From assembly GCA_002293065.1 (NCBI GenBank), contig DBCN01000140.1, positions 363 through 64,362 of the forward strand: a DNA stretch of 64,000 nt, given 5' to 3'. Made by a program: the position numbers and the translations under genes. Every line of letters begins with the position of its first letter. Positions within the stretch are counted from its first letter, which is position 1. This stretch comes from Opitutia bacterium UBA957 (GTDB taxonomy: Bacteria > Verrucomicrobiota > Verrucomicrobiia > Opitutales > UBA953). This document shows positions 1 through 7,503 of this stretch, in pieces. The notes under the pieces are model-generated. The model had not been told where the DNA came from. It searched no databases and saw nothing but the letters and a program-made list of their open reading frames with translations.

Positions 1-769
1 GGTCGGCGTTGAGCTTGCCGAGCGTATCGAGCATGCTGCGCCGGGCGTGCGGAGAAACGCCTTCCGGATTCGTCAGGTAAAGGACGGGCTCCTTGCCGGC
101 CTTGAACTGGACGCCTTGGTGTTCGGACGGTAGGAAGCCGGAGCCCCAGAGGCGGGAGTAGAGCGGCTGGTCCTTGGTCGCATCCTGCGAGACCATGACG
201 ATGAAAGCCGGCAGATTCTCGTTCATGCTACCCAGGCCGTAGGAAGCCCAAGCGCCCATGGAGGGGCGTCCCGCGACCTGATTGCCCGAGCAGAAGAACG
301 TGATGGCCGGGTCGTGGTTGATCGCCTCGGTGTGCATCGAGCGGATGACGCAGAGGTCGTCGGCGACTTCGCCGGTGTGCGTCAGGAGGTCGCTGTATTC
401 GACGCCGGACTTGCCGTATTTCTTGAAGTTGGTGAACGCGCCGGCGAGCGGGAGCGAGGCTTGATAGCCGCTCATGCCCGTCAGGCGTTGCCCTTGACGA
501 ACCGAATCGGGAAGCGGCTGAAGGTTGCGTTCACGCAGCAAGGGCTTGGGGTCGAGGGTTTCGAACTGCGAAGGGCCGCCCGCCTGGAAGAGGTAGATGA
601 CGCGCTTGGCCTTGGCCGGGAAGTGCGTGCCGCTGGGCAAGGGGGCCGCGTGGGCCTCGCCGAGGATGCCACGCATCGCGAGCGCCCCCAAACCGAGGGC
701 GGAGGCGCCGAGGAAGTGTCGGCGCGTGTGTTGCATGAGACCGTCGTAGCTGGGCAGGGGATGGCTCAT
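1..769 (-). CDS. DUF1501 domain-containing protein, twin-arginine exported (partial)
   Basis: The reading frame starts at 769 and runs off the left window edge without a stop, so only about the first 256 residues are seen. The N-terminus carries a twin-arginine signal (TRRHFLGASALGLGALAMRG, RR at residues 16-17) and an AHA-A cleavage-like site near residue 41. After that comes the DUF1501 core with the FQAGGPSQFETLDPKP stretch and INHDPA near residue 130. DUF1501 proteins are sulfatase-like and are typical of Planctomycetes and Verrucomicrobia, where they are usually paired with DUF1549/DUF1553 cytochromes. That is exactly the neighbour here, whose stop lies 4 bases upstream of this start, so the two form one transcription unit. 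The substrate is unknown. Confidence 0.9.
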   Translation of the reverse strand, partial: MSHPLPSYDGLMQHTRRHFLGASALGLGALAMRGILGEAHAAPLPSGTHFPAKAKRVIYLFQAGGPSQFETLDPKPLLRERNLQPLPDSVRQGQRLTGMSGYQASLPLAGAFTNFKKYGKSGVEYSDLLTHTGEVADDLCVIRSMHTEAINHDPAITFFCSGNQVAGRPSMGAWASYGLGSMNENLPAFIVMVSQDATKDQPLYSRLWGSGFLPSEHQGVQFKAGKEPVLYLTNPEGVSPHARRSMLDTLGKLNAD

Positions 770-773
770 GGGA

Positions 774-3700
774 TCAGCGGGAGGTGACGGCGGCGTCGCT
801 CGCCAAAATGGTGGAACAGACGAGGGTGAGCGCGGCCAAGGCCGGGTCGCTCGCGAGGGTGGCCGGTTTGGTCGGGGCGACGACGCGCTTGCCCTTGGCC
901 TTGGGGTCGGGCTTGGCTTCAGGAACGGCCGGTGGGGCCGGAGCGACTTGCGGAGCCTGCGCTTTTTGCTGGGCGTAAAGTTCCGTCAGGGCGTTGAGTT
1001 CCGTCAGGCGCGGCGAGCGGGTGCAGATATGGCGGAACGCCAAGGTGATTTGCGCCTGGGGGTCAGTGGCTTCCTGGCTGACGCGCAAGGCGATCTGGCT
1101 GGCGGACTCCACGAAGCCCGGGTTGTTCAGCAGCACCAACGCCTGCAGCGGTGTGTTGGTGTTGAGGCGCTTGGGCTGGCAGACCTCGCGGGAGCCGGCA
1201 TCGAAGATCAGCATGTTGTCCGGCGGAGCGGTGCGCTTGCGGTAGGTGTAGACGCTCCGGCGGTGCGCGCTTTCCTGCACGCTGGCGCCGCCGACTTTTT
1301 CGACGAGTTTGCCGGAGGCCAAGAGGGCTTGGTCGCGGACCATCTCGGCCGTCAGGCGCAGGATGGGGCCGCGCGCGAGCCACTTATTGGACGGGTCTTT
1401 TTCACGGGCCGCGGCCGTGGGCGTCGACGCTTGTTGGAACGTGGCGCTCAGCACCAGTCGACGGAGCAGCGCCTTCTGGTCCCAGCCGCTGCGCACGAAG
1501 TCCACGGCCAGCGTATCGAGCATTTCCGGGTGCGTCGGTTGGTCGCCTTGCAGTCCGAAGTTCTCGCTCGAGGCGACGAGGCCGTTGCCGAACAAATGGG
1601 CCCAGAGGCGGTTGACCGCGACGCGGGCGGTCAACGGATTGCGCGGGTCGGTCAGCCAGCGGGCGAGGCCGAGGCGATTGCGCGGCTGCTTTTCGTCCCA
1701 CGGGAAGACGCTCGTGGGCACGCCCGGCGCGCACGGCTTCGTGAGGTCGGGCTTGTCGTATTCCCCGCGGGTCAAGACGTAGGCCTTGGGCGCCAGGGCG
1801 GAGTGCTCCATCGTGAAGAAGGCGGGCGCGGATTCTTGGTGCGCGGCCAGCTCGCGCCGGGCCTGTTGCAGCGCTTTGTTCGCCGCTTGGTGGACCGCAT
1901 CCGAACGCGCCCGGAGGTGCGCTTGTCGATCCGCCATGGGCAAGGCCGTCGGGTCGAGGCCATGCAGGCTGGCGACTTCGACGGCGGTGAGGGCGTGGTG
2001 CCACAGCTGCACTTCGTCGAGCGAACCGTTGCGGAAACCGGCATCGCGTGACCGCGAACCGATTTCCAGGGCGTTGTCGCGCGGCTTGGCGTTGAGGGTG
2101 TCCCGCACGACGGTGGTGGCGAGGGCGCGGCCATCGAGGTAGAGACGCAGGCCTTCGGCCTTGGAGGAACCATCGTAGGTCGCCGTCAGGCGGTGCCAGG
2201 CGTTCAGCGGCAATTCGGCGGTGGTGACGATGGACGCCGCGCTGTTGGGCCAAAGGTGGATCATGCTCCAACGCAGCTTGCCGTCGGCGTAAAGCAGTTC
2301 CACGCCGGTCGCATCACCGTCACCCGTGTAGAAGCCGGTGGAATGCAGGATCGTGGCGCGGGCGTTTTTCTCCCCTAAGCGGATGAAAGCGGAAAAAGTG
2401 AAAGGCTCGAAGCGGCCCAGCCGGCGGAAGTCCGGAAGGATGAAACCGGCATCGCCGTCGAACTTGACCCCTTGACCCTTCACCCCGGGGACCAGTTGCA
2501 GGTCTTCGGGTGAACTCCGCCGCTCGAACTTCGCGGGCTTGCCGTCCGCGATGGCGTTATCGGCACCCGTCTTGGTGAGGCCGTCCAACGGCAGGTGGAC
2601 GGTGGGGGCGGGCGCGGCGGTCGGGCCGAGGTGGGCGACCGTCGGAGCCGGGAGGGCGGCGAGGGCTTGCTCCGCGGCGACGACGGCGGCCTTCAGCTGC
2701 TGTTCCTTGGTGCGTTCGGCGTCGGATTTGAACAGGCGCATGAACGGTGGCGGCACTTCGCCGTGATAGGAGAGCAGACCGTTCTCGTTTTGATCGCCGA
2801 ACAGGGCGGCCATCGCGAAGAAATCCTTTTGGGAGATGGGGTCGTACTTGTGGTCGTGACAGCGGGCGCACTCCATCGTCAGGCCCATGAACCCATAGCT
2901 GGCCGTGCTGACGCGGTCGTTGATGCCATCTTGACGGAACTCTTCGGCGATGGAGCCGCCTTCGAACGTCATGCGGTGCAGGCGGTTGTAGGCCGTGGCG
3001 ACGCGTTGCGCTTGGGTCGGATTGGGCAGCAGGTCGCCGGCCAACTGTTCGGTCAGGAACTGGTCGTAAGGTTTGTTTTCGTTGAAGGCTTGCAGGACCC
3101 AGTCGCGCCATGGCCAGGCGAACATCTCCTTGTCGCCGGTGTAACCCCAGGTGTCGGCGTAGCGGGAGAGGTCGAGCCAGCTGACGGCGAGGTGTTCGCC
3201 GAAGCGCGGCGAGGCGAGCAGGGCGTCGACGCGTTTCTCGTAGGCGTTCGGCGATTTATCGGCGAGGAACGCATCGACTTCGGCCGGCGTCGGCGGAAGG
3301 CCGGTCAGCGCCAAGGAGGCCCGTCGAAGCAGCGTCACGCGGTCGGCAGGCGCGGCGGGCTGCAAGCCGACTTGGGCGGCCTTGGCGGCGATGAAGTGAT
3401 CGAGCGGGTCCTTGGGCCAGGCTGCGTTGGCGACCTTGGGGAGCGGATGGGCTTCCGGGGAGACGAAGGCCCAGTGCGGGGCGTACTTGGCCCCTTGTTT
3501 GATCCAGCGGGTCAGGATGTCCTTCTCGGCGGCGCTCAGCGGCCGGTGCAGCTCGGGCGGCGGCATGATTTCATCCTCATCCGTCGCGTTGATGCGGGCG
3601 ATGAGGGCGCTCTGCGCGAGGTTACCCGGGACGATGGCGGTATCCCCGCTCTTCAGTTTCTTGGTGGCGCCCGCGAACTCATCCAAGCGGAGGCCCGCCT

Positions 3701-3854
3701 TGCGCCCCTTGTCGCCATCCGGTCCATGGCAACCGTAGCATCGGTCGGACAGGATCGGGCGGACCTCGCGATTGAAGTCCACCTCCGCGCTCTCCGTGGC
3801 GAGCACGCTCACCGACAGGGAGAGCAGCGCGAGGGTGAGCGGGGTGGGACTCAT
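774..3854 (-). CDS. PSCyt1/DUF1549/LamG/DUF1553 cytochrome c-like exported protein
   Basis: This is a 1026-residue exported protein of the PVC type. Residues 1-22 are a signal peptide. A single heme-binding motif CYGCH lies at 39-43 (PSCyt1), followed by a DUF1549 (PSCyt2) region from about 140 to 350. A concanavalin/LamG-like fold sits at about 420-640, with the wording typical of such domains (FTFSAFIRLG, LYLDGRAL, GSLDEVQLW). The DUF1553 (PSD1) domain occupies about 720-970 (NRLWAHLFGNGLV). Such proteins are periplasmic, heme-bearing and probably linked to glycan breakdown; no enzymatic activity has been firmly assigned to the family, to my knowledge. It lies just upstream of the DUF1501 gene in the same operon. 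The LamG insertion suggests carbohydrate binding. Confidence 0.92.
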   Translation of the reverse strand: MSPTPLTLALLSLSVSVLATESAEVDFNREVRPILSDRCYGCHGPDGDKGRKAGLRLDEFAGATKKLKSGDTAIVPGNLAQSALIARINATDEDEIMPPPELHRPLSAAEKDILTRWIKQGAKYAPHWAFVSPEAHPLPKVANAAWPKDPLDHFIAAKAAQVGLQPAAPADRVTLLRRASLALTGLPPTPAEVDAFLADKSPNAYEKRVDALLASPRFGEHLAVSWLDLSRYADTWGYTGDKEMFAWPWRDWVLQAFNENKPYDQFLTEQLAGDLLPNPTQAQRVATAYNRLHRMTFEGGSIAEEFRQDGINDRVSTASYGFMGLTMECARCHDHKYDPISQKDFFAMAALFGDQNENGLLSYHGEVPPPFMRLFKSDAERTKEQQLKAAVVAAEQALAALPAPTVAHLGPTAAPAPTVHLPLDGLTKTGADNAIADGKPAKFERRSSPEDLQLVPGVKGQGVKFDGDAGFILPDFRRLGRFEPFTFSAFIRLGEKNARATILHSTGFYTGDGDATGVELLYADGKLRWSMIHLWPNSAASIVTTAELPLNAWHRLTATYDGSSKAEGLRLYLDGRALATTVVRDTLNAKPRDNALEIGSRSRDAGFRNGSLDEVQLWHHALTAVEVASLHGLDPTALPMADRQAHLRARSDAVHQAANKALQQARRELAAHQESAPAFFTMEHSALAPKAYVLTRGEYDKPDLTKPCAPGVPTSVFPWDEKQPRNRLGLARWLTDPRNPLTARVAVNRLWAHLFGNGLVASSENFGLQGDQPTHPEMLDTLAVDFVRSGWDQKALLRRLVLSATFQQASTPTAAAREKDPSNKWLARGPILRLTAEMVRDQALLASGKLVEKVGGASVQESAHRRSVYTYRKRTAPPDNMLIFDAGSREVCQPKRLNTNTPLQALVLLNNPGFVESASQIALRVSQEATDPQAQITLAFRHICTRSPRLTELNALTELYAQQKAQAPQVAPAPPAVPEAKPDPKAKGKRVVAPTKPATLASDPALAALTLVCSTILASDAAVTSR

Positions 3855-3902
3855 GAAGGAAGTTATGTTGGCTGGTGCAGTGACCTCAATCCGTGAATCA
3901 AC

Positions 3903-5105
3903 CTATTTCACGGTGACGCTCGCTGGACCCGCAAAACCTTGCCAATAGGATTCCAGTAAGAGTGGGTCGGGCTCGCCCGTGAAGACGACGAAGCGGAACT
4001 TCTGGGTGAAGCTCTCGCCGGGCGCGATGCGGGTGTTGCCCGCATGCGCAGGGGTGTAGGCCACGAACGGCATGGTCGGGTTGAAGCGCGTCGCTTGCGG
4101 GGCGTTGAGGTTGTCCGGGTGGCACAGGATGGCCACGCCCACGGTCTTGCCGTCGGCGGGTCCGCCGAAGTAGAACCAGCGGGCACGCTGGCCGTCGCCT
4201 TTCTTGCGGTCCGTGAGGCCTTCCGACGTCAGGAAGCGCAGCTTCGCCTTCGCATCCCAGTCCGCGCGGCCCCGGAACCCCAGCCCGCCGTAGATATGCT
4301 TCGTCAGTTCCAAGGGGTCGGTGGCGATGTTCTTTTGGGTCGTCTCGACGTCGAAGACGTTGGCCCGGGCCTGCGGACCGCCGGCATAGCAGCGGACCGT
4401 CCAGGCTTCGTCGAGCACCGGCACGGCGGGTTGGACGCCGGTGTCGAGGCTGCGCAGTTTGGCGGTGAAGCCGCCTTCGACGGGTCCGGACCAGACGCGG
4501 TCGACGCCCAGCGCGGCGACCCGGCCGGTGTTCTCGTGGACGTTCCAGAAATCGGGCTTACGGCCTTGGAAAGACGTTTTCGACCACGCCATCCAGATGC
4601 CGTGGTGGTGCAGGTGGTCGGTGGGGAAACTGTCGGAGACCAACGTCTGCTCCGGCGTGTAGATTGGGTGGATGAATCCGCCGCGGCGGTAGAGTTCCTT
4701 CACGCCCGCGGGGAGTATCTCCGAATCCTGGTATTTGAAGATGGGGCGGGACGCTTCGCCGACTTCCGACACTTCGATGGCGTCCTTGCCGCGCAAGGCT
4801 TGGACTTCGATGGGTAACTTGGGTTTGCCGATGGTCGCAAAGCCCGTGAACGCCTTGCCGGTGTCTTGGTAGGGCAGGATGAAGCTCAGCTTCTCCTTTT
4901 TGCCATCCCACTGGGCCGGCAGAAGGTTCACGCCTTGCGTGGTCTGCGTCGCGATGACGTAGCTGAGCGAGCGATCGAGCGAGGCATCGGAGACTTCCAC
5001 CACCTGATTGGCCTTGGGTTGGCTTGGAGCTGGAATCGTGAAGGTCGCGGCCAAACTTTGAATGGCGCCGAAGAGAAGCAGGGTGGAAGGGAGACGGGAA
5101 GACAT
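3903..5105 (-). CDS. DUF6807 ("PmoA family") exported protein
   Basis: This is a 400-residue protein with a signal peptide (MSSRLPSTLLLFGAIQSLAA). It has the DUF6807 pattern: RGGFIHPIYTPEQTLVSDSFPTD, then HLHHHGIWMAW near residue 167, and GGLGFRGRADW later. The family is often annotated as PmoA from an early misassociation, but it is not a methane monooxygenase subunit. In PVC and Bacteroidetes genomes it accompanies glycan-degradation genes. The histidine cluster HLHHHG is a likely metal or active-site feature, which is an inference. It is on the same strand as the PSCyt1 gene with 48 bases between them, so co-transcription is plausible. Confidence 0.88.
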   Translation of the reverse strand: MSSRLPSTLLLFGAIQSLAATFTIPAPSQPKANQVVEVSDASLDRSLSYVIATQTTQGVNLLPAQWDGKKEKLSFILPYQDTGKAFTGFATIGKPKLPIEVQALRGKDAIEVSEVGEASRPIFKYQDSEILPAGVKELYRRGGFIHPIYTPEQTLVSDSFPTDHLHHHGIWMAWSKTSFQGRKPDFWNVHENTGRVAALGVDRVWSGPVEGGFTAKLRSLDTGVQPAVPVLDEAWTVRCYAGGPQARANVFDVETTQKNIATDPLELTKHIYGGLGFRGRADWDAKAKLRFLTSEGLTDRKKGDGQRARWFYFGGPADGKTVGVAILCHPDNLNAPQATRFNPTMPFVAYTPAHAGNTRIAPGESFTQKFRFVVFTGEPDPLLLESYWQGFAGPASVTVK

Positions 5106-5190
5106 GGGATATGAGCAAAGGGACGATAAACGCTCCTATGTTTTAGGTATGATAGGAGGAAAGAGACCTGGTTCCATTTCGATGGTAATA

Positions 5191-5222
5191 TTTATGACTA
5201 ATTCAATCATAACTGTCATAAA
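5191..5222. promoter_or_regulatory. Inverted repeat in the DUF6807/glmM divergent intergenic region
   Basis: TTTATGAC (5191-5198) is repeated in inverted orientation as GTCATAAA (5215-5222), with 16 bases between the arms. It lies in the 173-base AT-rich gap between the divergent DUF6807 gene and glmM. The spacing and symmetry resemble a binding site for a dimeric regulator, but no regulator is identified. Confidence 0.35.
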
Positions 5223-5258
5223 GGATGGTTATCGTTCATTTAACTTGCGTTGTAGGGC

Positions 5259-5264
5259 TAAAAT
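5259..5264 (+). promoter_or_regulatory. Candidate -10 element of glmM
   Basis: TAAAAT matches the sigma-70 -10 consensus at 5 of 6 bases and ends 14 bases before the glmM start codon. No convincing -35 is visible at the usual distance (TTCATT at 5235 is weak). If real, the leader would be only about 8 bases. Confidence 0.3.
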
Positions 5265-5278
5265 GATGGAATTTCCCT

Positions 5279-6628
5279 ATGGCTACCAAACTCTTCGGCA
5301 CGGATGGTATACGAGGGAAAGCAAACGAATACCCCATCACCGCGGAAATCGCCATGAAAACGGGGCAGGCCATTTCCCGGGTGCTCAAATCATCGGGCGC
5401 CAACCACAACCGCGTGATCATCGGGAAAGACACGCGCATCTCCGGGTACATGTTGGAGACGGCGTTGACGAGCGGTTTGGTGGCCAGCGGCATGGATGTG
5501 TTCCTCGTGGGGCCGATCCCGACGCCTGCCGTGGCGCACCTCACGAAGTCGATGGGTTGCGGCGCGGGCATCATGCTGACGGCTTCACATAACCCTTATG
5601 AAGACAACGGGCTGAAGATCTTCGGCCCGGATGGCCACAAGTTGTCCGACGAACTCGAAGCCGCGGTGGAGCGCGCGATTCTGTCCGAAGCCAAACCCAT
5701 GTCGGTCAGTCCGGATAAGATCGGGAAGGCCTACCGGATCGATGATGCGCGCGGACGCTACATCGAGTATGCCAAGCAGAGCCTCGGGCCGACGGATCTC
5801 AGCGGCCTGAAGCTGGTCGTCGATTGCGGGCACGGCGCGGCGTACCTCCTCGCTCCGCTGATCTTCAAGGAACTCGGCGCGACGGTCACGAAGCTCGGCG
5901 TCGAGCCCGACGGCTTGAACATCAACGCGGGCGTGGGCGCGCTGCATCCGGAACACGCCGCCCAGGCGGTCCGCGAGCAAGGCGCCGACCTCGGCATCTC
6001 GTTCGACGGCGATGCGGACCGGGTCATTTTCACCGACGAGACGGGGGCCACGGTGGCGGGCGATCGGGTGCTGACCCTCTGCGCCTTGGCGATGCAGGCG
6101 GAAGGCAGCCTGAAAGGGTCGACCATGGCCTGCACGGTCATGAGCAACCTGGGTCTGCATGAAGCTATGGGCCAGGCCGGGGTCACGGTCCTGACCACGC
6201 CGGTGGGCGACCGCCATGTGATCGAAGCCCTGCGCCGCGGCGGGTATTCCTTCGGCGGCGAAAACTCCGGCCACCTCATCTTCGCCGATCACGCGACGAC
6301 GGGCGACGGTATCCTCAGCGCCTTGCAGGTGCTGCGCATCATGAAGCGGAAGGGCGCCCGTATGTCCGATTTGGCCGCGGCCATGCAGGAATACCCGCAA
6401 TCCTTGGAGAACCTGCGGATCAAGGCGAAGCCACCGCTGGCGACGCTGGCGCGTCTGCAGGCCGCCGTGCAGGAAGCGGATGCCAGCTTCGGCGTCCACG
6501 GCCGCCACCTGATCCGTTACTCGGGGACCGAGAACAAGATCCGGATTCTGGTGGAGCACCGGGACGAAGCGGCCGTCACCGCTTGGGCCCGACGCTTCCG
6601 CGAGGCCGTCGAACTCGACCTCGCTTGA
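5279..6628 (+). CDS. glmM: Phosphoglucosamine mutase GlmM
   Basis: The enzyme converts glucosamine-6-phosphate to glucosamine-1-phosphate on the way to UDP-GlcNAc, in the cytoplasm. The 449-residue length is normal. The catalytic phosphoserine loop TASHNP is at 101-106 (S103), the Mg-binding DGDADR at 243-248, the sugar-binding GGENSGH at 326-332, and a phosphate-binding RYSGTEN near the C-terminus. It heads a three-gene cluster: a GlmU-type acetyltransferase starts 4 bases after its stop and glmS follows that. The opening MATKLFGTDGIRG matches the family start. Confidence 0.97.
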   Translation: MATKLFGTDGIRGKANEYPITAEIAMKTGQAISRVLKSSGANHNRVIIGKDTRISGYMLETALTSGLVASGMDVFLVGPIPTPAVAHLTKSMGCGAGIMLTASHNPYEDNGLKIFGPDGHKLSDELEAAVERAILSEAKPMSVSPDKIGKAYRIDDARGRYIEYAKQSLGPTDLSGLKLVVDCGHGAAYLLAPLIFKELGATVTKLGVEPDGLNINAGVGALHPEHAAQAVREQGADLGISFDGDADRVIFTDETGATVAGDRVLTLCALAMQAEGSLKGSTMACTVMSNLGLHEAMGQAGVTVLTTPVGDRHVIEALRRGGYSFGGENSGHLIFADHATTGDGILSALQVLRIMKRKGARMSDLAAAMQEYPQSLENLRIKAKPPLATLARLQAAVQEADASFGVHGRHLIRYSGTENKIRILVEHRDEAAVTAWARRFREAVELDLA

Positions 6629-6632
6629 AGCC

Positions 6633-7502
6633 ATGCGACCCTTCCGATTCTTGCCGGCCACGCCGGCGGTGGGTTGCCAGCCCTTGACGGCTACCCGGGC
6701 CTTGGAGGCTTTTCGGATCGGCAATATCCCGTTGGCGGAACACCAGCGGCTGGCCTTGGTCGGCGACTGGCCTAAGGGGGCCGTGATCGAAGTCTATCCA
6801 CACGCGTGGTTGGAGCCGGCCGACGTGGCCGCGTTCATGGCCGCTCCGCAGGCGGCGGCCTTGGTCGATGTCCATGGGTCGGAACTGATGCTGCGTCCGG
6901 GCGCCACCGGTCCGGCGTGCCGTGCGTCCGGCAGCTTCCTCATTCGCTTCGCGTGGGATCTCTTGGTCGCCAACGAACGGGCCCTCAAGGCGCGGACCGA
7001 TTGGCGGAACCAAGGCGACTGCCATGCCTCGCTTTATGTCGACGGACGGCTCTCCGTCGGCCTGGGCACGCGGATCCTGCCGGGGGTTGTGATCGAAGGC
7101 GACGTCGTCATCGGCGCCGGCTGTAAAGTCGGACCCAACTGTTACATCCGTGGGGCCACTTCCGTCGGTGACGGCTGCCACGTCGGACAGGCCGTGGAGC
7201 TCAAGAATTCGCTCCTCCTCGACAAGACCAACGTCGGTCATCTCGCCTACGTCGGCGATTCCGTCTTGGGCGAGAAGGTCAACTTCGGCGCGGGCACGAT
7301 CATCTCGAACCTGCGCCACGACGGCAAAGCCCATCGCACGATGGTCGAGGGGGAACTCATCGACACCGGCCGACGCAAGTTCGGGGCCATCATCGGAGAC
7401 GGCGTGCACACGGGGATCCATACCGCGATCTACCCCGGACGGAAAATCTGGCCGGGTCAAACCACGCGCCCGGCGGCGGTGGTCGACCGCGACCTCGTCT
7501 GA
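6633..7502 (+). CDS. GlmU C-terminal-like left-handed beta-helix acetyltransferase
   Basis: This 289-residue protein has a C-terminal half (about 140-285) made of hexapeptide repeats of a left-handed parallel beta helix (VVIEGDVVIGAGCKVGPN). It ends with the GlmU-type signature VNFGAGTIISNLRHDGK, then DTGRRKFGAIIGDGVHTG. This is the part of GlmU that acetylates glucosamine-1-phosphate. The first 135 residues do not show the GlmU pyrophosphorylase motif (LAAGxGTRM), so the UTP-transferase activity is not evident here. Its position between glmM and glmS, with spacings of 4 bases and 1 base, fits glucosamine-1-phosphate N-acetyltransferase. A sugar-nucleotide role with a divergent N-terminal domain is the alternative. 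Confidence 0.82.
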   Translation: MRPFRFLPATPAVGCQPLTATRALEAFRIGNIPLAEHQRLALVGDWPKGAVIEVYPHAWLEPADVAAFMAAPQAAALVDVHGSELMLRPGATGPACRASGSFLIRFAWDLLVANERALKARTDWRNQGDCHASLYVDGRLSVGLGTRILPGVVIEGDVVIGAGCKVGPNCYIRGATSVGDGCHVGQAVELKNSLLLDKTNVGHLAYVGDSVLGEKVNFGAGTIISNLRHDGKAHRTMVEGELIDTGRRKFGAIIGDGVHTGIHTAIYPGRKIWPGQTTRPAAVVDRDLV

Positions 7503-7503
7503 C

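Noticed and set aside
768..3896. Two long plus-strand frames (768-2051 and 2595-3896) opposite the PSCyt1 protein
   Set aside because: The minus-strand protein has a signal peptide, CYGCH and known domains; the plus frames have none.
7150..7503. N-terminal extension of GlmS
   Set aside because: The enzyme needs Cys at position 2; the extension overlaps the acetyltransferase in another frame and has no conservation signal.
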